Shown here piece by piece: positions 35,573-48,340 of a stretch of 64,000 nt of DNA. The stretch covers positions 5,673,001 through 5,737,000 of the forward strand of contig CM007989.1 in assembly GCA_002189035.1 (NCBI GenBank). The letters are read 5' to 3'. The notes beneath the pieces were generated by a model that worked only from the letters and a program-made list of their open reading frames with translations, was not told where the DNA came from and did not search any database. The stretch comes from Utricularia gibba. Its lineage: Eukaryota; Streptophyta; Magnoliopsida; Lamiales; Lentibulariaceae. The stretch's first letter is position 1, and every line of letters begins with the position of its first letter. A program made the translations under genes and the position numbers.

Positions 35573-38500
35573 TAGAGTCAAGATGAACTTGAATGTCTTT
35601 TAGTAGAAACTGCAACCAAGTCACTTCTGCAACTGTGTGTACCATGGCCCTATATTCTATTTATGTGCTAGATTGTGAAACAATTAGCTGCTTTGTGGAG
35701 CTTCAGGAGATACGGTTTCATACATGTAAGACAATTGTATCTTGTAACTAATCCCAATGTGAGTGGAGAAATTACCCAATTTGCATCTGAAAAAGCCTTC
35801 AAGCATAGGGGTGACTCCTTCTAGTAGGAAATCCCAAAGTGTTGGGTCGTCTTCACATATTTGAGTATCCATAGTGCCAATTGCTGATAATAGGAGGAAG
35901 GGGACTGCATGAATTGACTCACAAAGTTCACACTGTAATTAATGTCTGGGCATGTGAATGTGAGGTATTGCAATGCCTTAACTAGTACTCTGTATATCTA
36001 GGGTGATTTTGCTCTTCTTTGATCCCTTTTGGCCCCAAAGGGATTGTGCCGTAATGCTCTATGTAAAGTGTATACTTTGAATTTGCCTTTATTATCCCTC
36101 TTTGAGACTAGGTTGTCATGGCATGTGAAGGTTATTGAGAAGGCATTTCAATTACAAGAGGTGCATCATGGAATTCTCATACCTCAAAGGTGTTGAATGG
36201 TTCTTCACCACTAGTTATTGTTCCTTGAGTGACATAATTTGTTGAGGGCAACAAGTTTCGAACAAGTAGTGAAGGAGCTTCAACAGTTTCCATGATCACA
36301 TTGCCTCAAACTCATCATAATCAATAGTGGCAGGAGGTGCGTTGAGTTCATATCCAATGAAAGTTCAATCACCAGATGGAGTATTAGGCATCATGGTCAT
36401 TTAAGAAACAGTTGGAATTTCTATATTAACTTCACCCAAAGGGCTATTCATAGAGGCATGATGATCAAGAATAGCTAGAGTTTTAGCGTTCGTTGGTGGA
36501 GTCAAATTTCCTTTGCTAGGTGAGGTGTGGTCGACTGCACTTGTGACAAGTGGATGAAGTCATCGAATTCTCGCGCATCTCTGGTGTGTCCTAGGCTCAT
36601 ATTTCAAATAGGTTAGATACAATGTTAGGGTGCACTGGTGATTTATCACATGAACAGTAAGGTAAAGATTTTTCATCAAATGACATGATAGGAAATTTTG
36701 ATCGTCATTGTAGCCTACAAACATGCACAAAGAAGTTTTGGATGAGAAATTATTTTTTTTAGAATTCAATAAATATGAAAAACATTTGGAACAAAAAATT
36801 CGTATGGAATAATCAAGATTAGAGACAAAAAGTATTGAAAAAAGAGACTCCCATTTTAGTGAAGGAGATAGTAGACAATTTTGGAGGTATACAATTGTGC
36901 TAAAGGTTTCCATCCATAGTACAAGTGATAGGCCATTGTGGAAAACCAATGTCATTCCATGTTCACAGATAGTTTCATGTCTCCTTTCAACCATTTCTAT
37001 TTGTTCATGTGTATATGAGCATGAAAAATGGTGGACCATACCTGTCATTGAAAAATGAGACTTAAGAGACTTATTAACAAACTCACCTCCATTGTAATTT
37101 GAAGTATCTTTGTTTGTTTTCCAAATTTTTGAGCTACATATGCTTCAAATTGATGAAAGATAATTGAAAAAATCACTTTTTTGGCATAGTGGAAAGAACT
37201 ACATAAAATGGGAAAAATCATTTACCAAACATGCATAATAACAGAAATCACTATGTGAAAGTATCGAGAATGATCACCAAATATCACAATAAATTTTCTC
37301 AAAAGTAGTGAATGAGACATAGTCAGAATTAAAAACGTAACTTCGACATTTTCCCATATTGATAGTTATCACAGAAGATATGATAGCTTGACTTGATGAC
37401 TATGATCAAGCCTTTATTTCTTAGATGTGGACCATAGAGTCTTGTGGATAACCAAGCATTAATGCCAAACCCTGAGTTGGCATGATTTGAAATGAATTGA
37501 ACGAAGAGCTTGTGGAGGAGGGTAGGAAAATTACCAAATGTGGATTCAATTGAATCCTTTTTCTCTTATTCTTGCATTACTTAGATCCTTTCCATTATGA
37601 ACCTATAGACTTAATTGGATTGACCCACTCGTCCTAACAAACCCAACTTAGGAAACGATATTTGTTCTATAGCTCCTAATGCAATTCTAATTGCCCTCAA
37701 ATTGGTGAACCCTAATCGAAGAATAGCAAATGTTGAGCAGTCGGTCTCGATATAGTGTGGCATCCAGCAAGAAGTCAAAAAAGAGGATGAAAGTGGAAGA
37801 TGTTTCCCACGTTGCTTACTTGTGCTGCCATCAGAGCTATTCGTTGCTTTTCCCAATCTCAATGAACACTGCGACGGAAGGGACGAAAGAAAATTAGTAA
37901 ATAAAACCTTGAAACAGAATGTAAGTGATTTTTGTGGTATAAATGTGTCAAACTACACTTTTAGCCTTTGATTTAATGAAGCTAAATGGAACTTAATGTC
38001 AAAGGACACCTATGAAACCACATTTACTTCATAGGAATTAAATTGGCACCACTTCAAAAATAGGAACAAAATCACCTTGACATGGGAAGCATTAGGGACT
38101 AAATCAACTTTGTGGCCATGCTTTATGACATATAATCCTCCTCGATACTATCTTGTGATTCTATGCTTTCCTATTTTCCGATCCTTCACAAAGAACCTAG
38201 CATGAGTAAATTCACAATCAATAGATTGTTGAATAGTTAATTGTGAAATGGAAAGTTTTTTTAGTTGTGGAACATATAAAACATCAAATAAAGAGAGTGA
38301 AGAATCATCCTATCTTATTATTGTTGTACCAGCGCCATTTATGGGAAGTGCCCATCCATCACCAACAAGGATACCATCATCACCTTGGTATGATCTTAAA
38401 TTATTGAACATGGTAGGTTACACTAATATCTACCATCCATTTAGTTTCATTGAGAGTATTATTAAGAATGAGATTTGCAAATGTTTGTGAAATGGTGCTC

Positions 38501-38955
38501 AATTTTGATTCTGCTTGTGGTCCTGGAAGTTGCCAATGGATCTTTGCAATATGACCCTATACATCACCAATTTGGCTACCTTATTCTTGTATTGTTCTTA
38601 CTCTTCATGGCTCATCTCTTTCCCAGAGGCGGTGGTTGCGTGCAGTTTTGTCGCCCACTTGGTGTTGCTGTGGTTGGGCATTTTGTGATGTACCATGTGG
38701 CATCATAATGTTGGATTCTTGCCCAATAGGAATTGGAGTAAATTGAAGGGATTCAGCGATCTCTCCGAAGAGGTAGCAATCGAGTCCCTAGTTTTCTACA
38801 AGGCCCATACCCATCTACTTCCATAGATGATAGTTTGTGCTATTGAGTTTTATGGTAATAGAATTTCTGTCCTTGATGTTACTGAAGGACACCATTGAGA
38901 AGTAGTGTGCGGAAGTGTGCAAGGATGAAAAACCCAGTTGTGTCAACAACTGGTT

Positions 38956-38967
38956 GCTTAGATACCA
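38956..38967 (-). other. Copia primer-binding site (initiator Met-tRNA type)
   Basis: Minus strand TGGTATCTAAGC, two bases from the LTR edge at 38,970. It is close to the canonical plant copia TGGTATCAGAGC and fixes the element as minus-strand. Confidence 0.75.
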
Positions 38968-39200
38968 AAAGAAGAAGGTTATGGTGGAAATTGGGAATCA
39001 GAACATCAAAATGATTGGTGAAGGTTTTGATCACTAATTTTTGTGACGTAAAAAAAATGTACAAAGATTATAAATAAATAGACATTGAAAAAAGATAGAA
39101 AACTCGATTGATCATCATTTTATGACTCAGTCGATACTATTTTCATATCCTTGCATGATTTCTCCATATAGTAAAGTAGATTGATGTCTAGCACAATCCA

Positions 39201-39801
39201 CACATCAAGTAGATAGAATCACCTTCCATCTCTTCACATCTCAGAATCAATTTTTTTATTTCTACCATTTTCATTATTTTTACATTGATTCTATTCTTCA
39301 TTACCCCCTAGTGATCATGTTGTCGCATACTCATCAACTTTTTGCTTATTGCACTTTGACCAACTCAAATAAAAGAAGTGTCTTTCCTTTCTTTGTAACA
39401 ATATCCTCGCCTAGCAATAATATATTTCCTAATTCTAGTAAAAACTCATTGAGCGCCCTCAAGCAGCTTGAGAGGATGACAATCCATTACCTCTTATTGA
39501 GCAAATCCATCACAAGGTATACCTTTGTCGGGGTGGGTTTTATTAGAATTGTTCAGCATTCCCAATCCCACATTAAGTTTCTTTCAATGAATTTTGGTGA
39601 CAGAAATCTTTTATTTATATCACAAATATAACAACACCTTTTCCAGCATTTTTTTGGCTTTTAGTTTCGTAGTGACAACACAAACGTGGGACTAGACAAG
39701 CAATCCACAATTCACTATTCAGTGCTGAGAGACAACCGATACGTATAAACATGTGCGATATGAAGAACGCCGTCTTGCATCATGCGTGAACGAACTATGA
39801 A
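39201..39801. other. Spacer between copia LTR and PP2C gene
   Basis: About 39,201-39,650 may still be copia LTR. About 39,650-39,801 is probably the PP2C 3' untranslated region. No gene is seen. Confidence 0.35.
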
Positions 39802-41291
39802 TCAGTGAAACCTGACCACGATGCAGGAGATGTCATCCTTGCTCTTCCTGGACACCGCCTCGTCGATCAAGCGCTTGGCGGCGGAACGAGGCTCTTTCAT
39901 GTTTTTAATAACTTCCACGGCTTCCTCGTTAGACATCACCTGCAACCATGGCATCAAATCATAGCAGTGAAGACAAATAGGAACTCCTACGTCATAGCAG
40001 TAGCAGCAGCAGTGGCCACGAAAACAACCTTCCACAATCCGTCGCTGGCCAAAACAATGAACTCCACGTCGTCATCTATCATTTGCACGACTATGTCAGG
40101 TTCCGAAGAAAGGTGCTTCTTCAAGCTCTTATCACCAAAAGCCCTCGCCACAGCTAGCAGCCCGTCGACTCGCGGGACATCACCTTCGATAATGGAATGA
40201 ATGGATTCTTAAGAGGATAGAAATATATGAAGGAAGGGTGGTGCTGCTACCTGGGAATTTAGATACGAATCCACCTTTGCTTTCAATAAGCTTCTTTTCG
40301 ATGCTTGGTTCATGATCAACCGAAAGCTGTATAGCAGCACCTTTTTTGCAGAGAACCGCCCTGGAGTCACCTACATTTGCAATTACAAGTTTCTGTCTGT
40401 TGAGCAAGATTGCCGTTACAGCAGTTGATCCACCTCTACCCAACTGGAATGAGTGATCCAGTATTTCCTTATCTGTGGAGGCATAAGCATTCTTCACAGC
40501 TTGCTCTGTGTCTGTCCAAAAATCACGCTGTCCAAGCAACACAACTCCAGGATCACGCATCTTATCATAGAGTGAGGTGGAAATAAATCCCACCATGAAA
40601 TCTACCGAGGACTAAACCAAAATAGATGGGTACTATCTCCCATATAAAATACGTATACTGGATGATATGATGAAACTTTCTCATGGTTGTATTACCTCTT
40701 TGAGAATGTTGTTAAATAGATGGCTTTGCAGATAATCCGCCACATCATGACCCATGTGACCATCGAAGATTGCAAAAAGCCCCAACTCATTGTCACCCGA
40801 TACCTTAACTTCCGATACCAAATAATCCTCCATAGCATGATTTGATTTTCCTTTCACCAGATAGGAGCCATGGGTAATCCGCCTCGAGAATTTGGTTTTC
40901 CCTTTTGCAGCATCCGGCGTCATCGGAGAAGAAAAGCACGCTTTCTTCTAAAAATAGAAGAGATAAGCCGATTCAATAACAACCCCATCATGTTCATCAC
41001 ACAACTTGTCTACTTCAGTTAGGCATTCCATCAAACACCTTAACTGAAAATTTCGGTCTGGTGTGTTACCTTACACCAAATCTAATTCCTTTTTAAAGAA
41101 CTATCAGAAAAAGAAACCAGCTTCTTCTCATCAGCTGACCTTTTACTGCTCACATCCGACAATAAATCCCGGGCACAAGCAATGAGAATTAAAAAAATTG
41201 TAATAAAGTTCAAGTCTATAGCTCCCATCTGATATGAAATCACAAAACAAACACGAACCTTCATCTTGTTGATAATATCTCTTCCGTTCAT
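39802..41291 (-). CDS. Protein phosphatase 2C (PP2C58/At4g28400-like), 5 exons, intact
   Basis: Mg/Mn-dependent Ser/Thr phosphatase that dephosphorylates signalling proteins. Exons: 41291-41259, 40947-40696, 40527-40251, 40183-40029 and 39939-39802; 284 residues, all GT-AG junctions in frame. The 11-residue first exon (MNGRDIINKMK) matches the short N-terminus of this subfamily, which decided the start. PP2C motifs in order: KGKSNHAMEDY (metal-binding acidic residue 51-52), FDGHMGHDVADYL (73-75 DGH), RGGSTAVTA, NVGDSRAVL, SVDHEP, GGFVSKFPGDVPRVDG, ARAFGDKSLK, ASDGLWKVMSN and KDDISCIVVRF at the C-terminus. Length equals the usual 280-285 for this clade. It lacks the ABI1-type N-terminal extension, so it is not an ABA co-receptor phosphatase. 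The substrate is not predictable. Confidence 0.93.
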
Positions 41292-43059
41292 GGCTGCGAA
41301 ACTCGCTGATCTCCCGAAAGAAGAAGAACTTTGACAAGCAAAAGCAAGTCTTCACGAAATCAGAGCAATAAGATCACGGGCATTCAACTCAAGAATCGAT
41401 GTCCTTGAACTCTCTTTTCTTCTGCCGTCGATTCCTGGTCCAGTGTTTTGGATCAACGGGTGGTGTAAAGGAGTTGACGGAGTCTTCTGCCTCTCTTTTT
41501 CTTTCAATCGTAAGGAGTCTTCGGCTAATGTTGAATAGTTTTTCAGATTTTTCTTATTTCAAAAATAAAATCAAATGTGATTTGGTAACTAATGTTCAGC
41601 TAATATAATCAAACATTCATATAATTTACTCGTTATTTCAAAACTATTATGAAATTTAATATTTTAATGTTTTTAAGAAGAATTTTCATAATATTACATG
41701 GCTTGTTGGTAGATTTATTCAAAGTAGTATAACCGCTATCAAGTGGTAATTCTAAAAAACAAAAAAAAAAAAATCAGAAGTGGTCATACATGAAATTTGA
41801 ATTTTTTTTAAAATTCAAATTTGTATATAAAAAAATATAGGAAAATATTGATTGATATTTCTAGTAATTTTTTGTTTTTTATCATTAATTTTATTTTATG
41901 TATATCTAATGAAATAATTTTTATTTATAATTTTTAAACTAGTAAATTACTGCCTCTTAAATCATTACCATGAGGTTGTTCTAATCTAACCAACACTTTA
42001 AAGTAGGTACTGCATAATCTAACATGTATTTTAGACAACTATATATAAATGATATAAATCATTCTTAGATAGTTAAAGATTGTAATCTATAAGGAAACGC
42101 ATGTACCTATATAGCTCATCTTCTAATGGATAAAGAGCACTAGGAGTACCTTACGAATTTAATTGGATAATCATCCTATTAGATGCATCTCCAAAATTGC
42201 AGCAGACCATGATCACCCAATGTATCCTGATTATAGAATAGTTTGTGTATGTAAGTTACAATTACTACTAGCTATTGAATAGTAAAAATTAAACCTTATA
42301 GGTACACAATTGGCCACACAACCTTTGGACAAGTTAAAAAGGCTGGCCTATTACTAAAAATCCAATGAATTCTCTCGGCATTACCAACCCACATGTTGAA
42401 ATACAATGGGTCAATAAAATCAAACAAGGTGTTCATTTTGAATCTTAGATCTTATATGTCGTAATACTTCAGCAAAATCAAAATCACTTAGTATACCATA
42501 CTTATGAAAACCGGAACTCGTTTTGTGTTGACATTCTTTGTCTTTAGTTTTTTCTCTTGAGCATGATTCACAATTGTGGAGTTACTTGATGATAGAATGA
42601 TGTTTTGACAATTGACAAACCATTGACCTCCTTTTGCAGCCAAGTTAGAGCTCTCAATGCTAGATTCTTTTTCTTGCTTCATTAATGAGGCTTGTGAATG
42701 AGCTACACAATTATGTAAACCAAAAATCAAGCATATCCAAAAAAAAAAAAAATCATCTTTAAGGGGTGCATCCTTTTCAACATCATACCTGCTAGCTTTT
42801 TTATCTTGATCCGTCGTCACCTTATAAGCCATTCCTGTGAAAGGTTCATGTGTTTCTTGTGTATACAAATATGTTAAATGTTAAAACTTTTTTTAAAAAA
42901 TTCTATGTAAAGTTACCCCCTTAGGTGGCACCATTCGAGAAGAAGATGGATCTCTCCCAAAATTTCCTTTTTGGCTCCTTTTTCTAGAAGCATTTTGTTT
43001 ATCCTCCTAAAAGGTACAAATGTTGTGTTCATAATCATATGAGATACTTAACTGTAAAC
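41292..43059. other. PP2C promoter side and AT-rich DNA
   Basis: The 5' leader and promoter of the PP2C gene likely occupy about 41,292-41,550. The rest is AT-rich. The minus-strand 126-codon frame at 42,488-42,868 lies just downstream of the MULE remnant and could be part of its 3' end, but it resembles nothing I know. Confidence 0.35.
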
Positions 43060-44130
43060 AAATTGCCAAGTTTTAACTTTTTTTTCCCTTTTCACATGTT
43101 TGCATATTGTGCCCCATGAACTCACATGTACGGAAAAATTATAGTTGTCTTGTGCCAGCTTTTTTCTATTTTATGGCCGGTGATTGCTTCTCGTATGGTG
43201 CCCGTTTCCTATAATTTCGTGGCCTACCAGAAGGTGTGATGTGGAACAATGGTGGCAATATAATCTTACCATCCAATATAGTCCATTGTCTACTATTTGG
43301 CATTCCTACACCAACACAAGCATTTATATACAAATACTTTCACATAAATAACAAGCCATTCTATACCATCGGACACTCCTACACCAACGCAAACATTTAT
43401 GTACAAACACCTTCATATAAATAATCATGTAGTCCACTTACCATGTATCAACAATGTTATGTCTCTCTAAAATGGGTGTCATCATACCACTCATGTAATT
43501 AGTCTCTTGGGGTGTCACGCTTAGTGCATATCGCTCGCACGGCATGTTTACATGGAAAACCTAAGATTTGGGATGTTAAAGTGATAATTCAATGTTAGGG
43601 TAGACTAGAAGGAAACAAAATTGTACTTGTGATTTGCTACATCCGGCATGATCAGGTCCAATCTGTTATGTTAATACAATACTAATGCAACCCTTAAACT
43701 CATTCCCAATGCATGGGATCTGTTGAGCATATCCACACTAGATTCCAAAATAGAGTTGCTCTCAATTGTTTACATTGCTAGTGGTGAGTACCATGCCTTC
43801 CACTTAGTAATCTCATCACATCACTTGTTGAATCGATCTGCCATTGTTAATCTAACCTCTTCTAACATCCTTAAGATTGGAAAACGATGTGCAACTAAAA
43901 GCAAAGCATTCCAATATCCTGAAATATTGTTTGTTAAGGCACTACACTTGACATCCTCTGTTAAGTATGCATGAGTCCACCTAGTAAAGTTTATTATGAT
44001 AAGATTCCCATTTGCATTTATGTTCAACCACTCAACTGCCTCCATCTCCATTTTCCATGTAGCTAGTGTGGAAGCTATTGCACACTTCCACACCTACACC
44101 TTGACAACATCTGATTATGCACCAACATTA
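43060..44130 (-). pseudogene. MULE (mudrA-type) transposase C-terminal remnant
   Basis: Minus-strand blocks: VWKCAIASTLATWKMEMEAVEWL (44,093-44,030), a TNNISGYWNALLL block and PILRMLEEVRLTMADRF (about 43,890-43,830), all typical of the region after the MULE DDE core. Then GFPCKHAVRA at 43,556-43,527 is the SWIM zinc-finger end (CxxxxCxH). About 43,200-43,100 reads SGRPRNYRKR and, before 43,080, CEFMGHNMQTC, a zinc-knuckle remnant. Many stops intervene. No N-terminal half is visible to the right, where a Harbinger fragment begins. Confidence 0.75.
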
Positions 44131-44439
44131 CCTTGTAGATGATGAATGCAGTGGCGCAGCTACACAAAACAAGGTGTAACTCAAATTATTTGAATACTAT
44201 CAGAATTAGCATAAACAAAAGTAACTTGATAAAAGAAAAATCTATAACATCATTCAAATTGTAAATTCTCCTATCAAATAAAATTTATAAACCTCTACTT
44301 ATCCTTATTTTCTGTTGATCAAATCGAACAAATCGCTAAAAGCATAACGAGATGCGGCATTCCTGGTTGCACCTATAACCCAAAAAATCGGCCCCATCTC
44401 AAAGACCGATTTTCACCCTTAACAAAGGTTCTAAAAAGT

Positions 44440-45010
44440 TTCATAATATTCTTTTTTTTAAAGATTTTATTAGTGAGATTGATGATACACATATTAGAGC
44501 TTCATTTCCTATAGCAAATCCGTGTGTTTTATTGGATGTAAGGGAGATCCATCCCAAAATTTTCTTGTTGTTTGTAACTTTAACATTTTTTTATTTTGCA
44601 TTCACTAGAAATGAATGCATTTGTCATGATAATAGGATTTTGCAATAATGCTTAGAGGATGATCATTCCAATTTCCGAAAACCACCACCTAGAAAATATT
44701 ACTTAGTAGATTCAAGATTCCCTAATACCAAAGGATACATGGTTTCATTCCATAATCAATGGTATACTTACCCGATTTTCAACATGCATGTGGTTTTAGA
44801 ACTGCATAAGAGCTTTTCAATTATAGACACTCATTGCTATGTGATTGTATTGAACAAACTTTTAGAGTATGAAAAAGCAAATTTAATATAGTGAATGATT
44901 TTCCTCATAACTTGCCATTCAAAAAACAAGTGCAGCTTGTTTTAGCTACGATGAAAATACACAATTTTTTGCAAATAGTTGATGTAGACAATGATGGTGT
45001 AACTTTATAT
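44440..45010 (+). pseudogene. PIF/Harbinger transposase fragment, a different lineage
   Basis: Plus-strand blocks: DFISEIDDTHIRASFP (about 44,465, first catalytic Asp region), CHDNRIL (about 44,615, second Asp), PPPRKYYLVDSRFPNTKGYM (about 44,685-44,745), NDFPHNLPFKKQVQLVLATM and KIHNFLQ (44,900-44,980, equal to the ALHNFIR helix). The NVIERxFG block is eroded to HCYVIVLNKLLEYEK. Its sequence is distinct from copies A/B and from the element at 58.6-62.2 kb. Confidence 0.75.
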
Positions 45011-45578
45011 CAATATAACAAAAAACCCTTCTTTCTAGTGATGAAGAAACCATGAGAGTCTTCTATGGACTAGTTATGAAACTCAATATGTAATGAACAA
45101 TGAAGAATCTATCAAAATCAAACTAATTTATAAAGTTACAGATGAATTATCATGATTAATATGTTTCGGTAGTGATTTCCATCATATAAATAATTTATTT
45201 GTGATCTTTTATTGTTTGAATTCAATATATTTATATATTTTCTGTTTAATGTTTTGTTTGAATCAAATATATAATTATTCTCATTCAATTTACATATATT
45301 ATCAATGATGATCTTATTTCATAAAATGGTAAAAGTGACAATTTATTTTTAATAGGAGGGTATATTTGAAATTTAACATAGAAATGAGAATTAAAAATCA
45401 ATACATTTATTGAAATATGATTTGTAACTTTTCAAAAAATAATTTCTACTTTTTACTTAATAAGTAGTAATTATTTTTAATTTAGTTTAGAACATATCAA
45501 TAATGAATTGTTTAGTGCGTAAATGCCTTTTACATAAGAAATCTGTAAATGGATTATGGAACTTGCCACGATTCCTAA
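45011..45578. other. Intergenic DNA and GLK promoter region
   Basis: AT-rich. No gene is seen. The proximal part serves as upstream region of the GLK gene. Confidence 0.4.
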
Positions 45579-45585
45579 TATAAAC
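45579..45585 (+). promoter_or_regulatory. Candidate TATA box of GLK
   Basis: TATAAAC lies 80 bases before the GLK start codon at 45,659, leaving room for a leader of about 45-50 bases. This is position and match only. Confidence 0.4.
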
Positions 45586-45658
45586 GGCATCCAGAAAATA
45601 ACAATCAGAAAGTTGCGTGGGTAGTTTGGTAGAGTTGCTGATCCAGATCCGGATATTG

Positions 45659-46893
45659 ATGCTTGCTTTGTCGCCACTGAGGAACTCCCTTAGCAATGGA
45701 CAAGAAGAAGAAGAAAAGGGGAAAGCAGATTTCTCTGTTGATAACATCTTAGACACCCTTGATTTCGATGAGTCCTCCTTCTTCGACGGCCTGCTGCCTG
45801 ATCTCCAGATGGATCGAGAAATCTTCTCAGATTTTTTGGTTCCGGAGTTGACGGCCGTCGCCAAGTCCACAGGAGAAGAAAATAACCAGCAAACGAAGAA
45901 ACCAATAAACCAACTTGGGAACAAGAAGTTGAAGAAGCCCAAGGTAGATTGGACGCCGGAGCTTCACCGGCGGTTTGTGCAGGCGGTGGAGAAACTGGGA
46001 TTTGAGAAAGCCGTGCCCTCAAGAATTTTACAGCTCATGGGAACCGCTAACCTCACTCGCCATAATGTTGCAAGCCACCTCCAGGTAAAGTCGATTTTGG
46101 TTGCTGTTTTTTCGGCGGAGCTCCACTGGCCATTGGTCGGGACACGGACACGGCTGTTCGTTAATCGATGTCCTTTGCAGAAATACCGGTCCCACCAGAA
46201 ACATATGCTGGCGCGGGGTGCGGAGGCCGCAAGATGGAATCAACGTGGCGGCGCCGGCGGCCCCCCGGCGGATTTCAGACACTTGCACGTGTGGGGCCAT
46301 CCGTCCTCCATTGACCAATCATTCATATGCGTGTGGCCCAGCACTTTATCTCAACTGCCACCTCTGATCCACCACCATGTGAGTAACTTCCAAGTGTGTT
46401 TACCAATGCATATCCATTCTCCTCAGTGCAAGTCACATCCTTCTTCTATTATTTAATTATTATTAATTTTATCCGTGATGGACTAATCCCAAAACATGCT
46501 GAAATCCGGCCTGTTGGTTGTTCTTGATTCCCGGCAACGGTAGTAACAAAGAACGAGCCTTTGTTGTCTGTTACAGATTCCGACACTGGGGACGCCGTGC
46601 TTTCCGACTCGATTCCAGGCAGCACCTGCTTCACGCATACCGGGTTTGGCACCTGCTCATCCTGTAAGTTCTTTGTCTTTCTTTCCTTGTTAATGGGCAA
46701 CAACAGAATCACCACCGGGAAGATGTAACCTTGATGCGGCGCCATTCAGTCGGCAGAGAGCGTGGACGCGGCTATCGGAGAGGTCCTATCGAAGCCGTGG
46801 ATGCCGATGCCGCTGGGTTTGAACCCACCCTCAGTCGACAGTGTGATCGCTGAGCTACAGCGCCAAGGAGTATCTAAAATACCACTCGCGTGA
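45659..46893 (+). CDS. GLK: GOLDEN2-LIKE (GLK) GARP transcription factor, 4 exons, compact
   Basis: Nuclear activator of chloroplast-development and photosynthesis genes. Exons 45659-46084, 46181-46378, 46577-46663 and 46750-46893; 284 residues, every junction GT-AG and phase 0. The start MLALSPLRN is the family's own N-terminus; an acidic region follows ([21 protein letters not shown]). The GARP Myb-like DNA-binding domain is about 95-150 ([38 protein letters not shown]), split by intron 1 as in other GARP genes. The AREAEAA box reads ARGAEAA (153-159). The proline-rich HVWGHP segment and GTPCFP block are present but shortened. The last 47 residues form the GCT box ([35 protein letters not shown]), which is diagnostic of GLK. 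Typical GLKs have roughly 400 or more residues, so this is a reduced member. The last intron (46664-46749, 86 nt) has a weak acceptor tract. Confidence 0.93.
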
Positions 46894-48340
46894 TCACGAA
46901 AAATAGCATCCGTTTCGTCGAGATTTCCAACTAGTGCTCGTGTGTAAAGTGAAGTTCCTTTTTAGTTGCTTTTTTTTTTTTCAATGGCAAGAGTAAGTTC
47001 ATTTTTGAGCTGTTAATGTAAGTTATGGAGGAAACTTGTGACTGCATATGTCAATACAAACTCATGAAACCTTTAGGTTGGCGTGTCTAGTCCTAATCCA
47101 ACTTCATCTTATTTGGATTTATATACATATATTATAAGTTTTACAAGATAATTCGTATTTGGTTCATTGACATAATCTATTTAAATTTAAAATACTTTTG
47201 ACATTGAAATTACAAAATTATCCAACTTTTCTTAATATAAGAAAAAAGAAATGAATTACCAGTCCTTTTTAAATTTACTAATGTCCTCACCTACCCACAT
47301 TTCACCTTCTTACTAGAGTTTTTTGCAAGTAACAAATTTGGTGAGTCGACTTTCAAGCTTCGCGAGTTTGACATTTTTGGTTACCCCTTTTGTTGTGAAA
47401 CTAATTTTGTACACGTAATTGTTGTTTCATTACATGGTAGAGAGCTTTTCGTTGCCATGTAGGGAGCTTCTCCTTTTATATTGTGACACTACATACATTA
47501 TCATTTTTCGTTGAAAACAATTAACATGTTCTAAATACATGTAGACAATTCCTACGCTTACAACTAGAAGCACAAGGATTGGTGTTACTTGGTGCTGCAA
47601 GTTGTGAGCATTGGAACCTAGCAACTACTTCCCAAATGGGCTAGCCGTGTACTCTAACCACTATGCGTAGTATTTATTAGTTTAAGGACAAAATAAGAAT
47701 TATATGTCTACATGCATGATGAGATAAGACTACCAACTAAAAATAGAGAACGAGGAGAAGCTAAACCTCTCTAAGACACACAACATGGGAAAGCACGATC
47801 GAGTAGAGAGAACGGAGATTTTAGATGCTAGGAGTGGTGCGCCATTTCCCTATTCTTTATATTTACAATATATATATATAATCATTAATAGTTATATTAA
47901 TGTACCACATTGATATATTAATTAAATGTCACATTTTCATTTATAATATTGTCTTTGTTAATAAGCTTGATGTTGCTAAAATTGGGAAATTTGTAAGTGC
48001 TGAAGCATACAACTGTTCTAGAGATGGCAGTAATGGTAATTGATGATCATTAGATAAAGGTTCTTCTGCCCTTGGCATCCAAAGTCTCCTCCAATAGCTG
48101 GTTACTAGATAATACGTCTGTTTACTTTGGATTGCTTTAGCAGTTGAGAAGCTGATCATCATGTGTCATTGTTGTCATTCTTCTCAAGTAGGAATACCAG
48201 TGCTTTGGTCTTTCAACTATAGGCAAAGGAAGCACAACAAACTCTAGAGAGACAAGAAGTAGAGTAACCATCATTATGACAACAGTAATAATATCATCTC
48301 CATCAGTTGAGTAACAACAAGTCCATGATAGAAAAACATA
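46894..48340. other. GLK downstream region and AT-rich DNA
   Basis: The GLK 3' untranslated region is probably within the first 200-300 bases. No gene is recognised further on. A minus-strand frame at 47,941-48,162 (LPLLPSLEQLYASALTNFP) faintly resembles a leucine-rich repeat of an NLR, but it is too short to call. Confidence 0.35.

Larger units (their letters stand above)
35340..39200 (-). mobile_element. Ty1/copia element, minus strand, decayed
   Basis: Two similar blocks bracket the coding region: about 35,340-35,536 (3' LTR part) and 38,970 to about 39,200 (5' LTR). They share GAAGAAGGTTATG, GGTTTTGATCACTAAT, ATGTACAAAG and GCATGATTTCT. Beside the 5' LTR, minus-strand TGGTATCTAAGC (38,967-38,956) is a Met-tRNA primer-binding site. 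On the minus strand from right to left follow a gag/protease region (ETKWMVDISVTYHV at about 38,450, FTHARFFVKDR at about 38,200), integrase (GMVHHFSCSYTHEQIEMVER at 37,040, SLCMFVGYNDD at 36,730) and RNase H (FSDANW at about 35,785, IEYRAMVHTVAEVTWLQFLL at about 35,640). Stops and deletions remove most of the reverse transcriptase. The outer LTR ends are not resolved. Confidence 0.8.

Noticed and set aside
41082-41258. Read-through of PP2C exon 1 into a 69-residue hydrophobic ORF
   Set aside because: It has a usable donor after MNGRDIINKMK and ends in a stop without reaching the phosphatase domain; the spliced form matches the PP2C58-type N-terminus.
44148-44340. CAGTGGCGCAGCTAC as a hAT terminus
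   Set aside because: No inverted partner or 8-bp duplication was found, so it cannot be called an element.
45617-45658. Upstream extension of the GLK frame from 45,617
   Set aside because: It begins with GTG, not ATG. The family N-terminus MLALSP starts at 45,659.
47941-48162. Possible NLR leucine-rich-repeat fragment on the minus strand
   Set aside because: Only one LPSLEQLY-like phrase is present; no NB-ARC motifs or repeat series are nearby.
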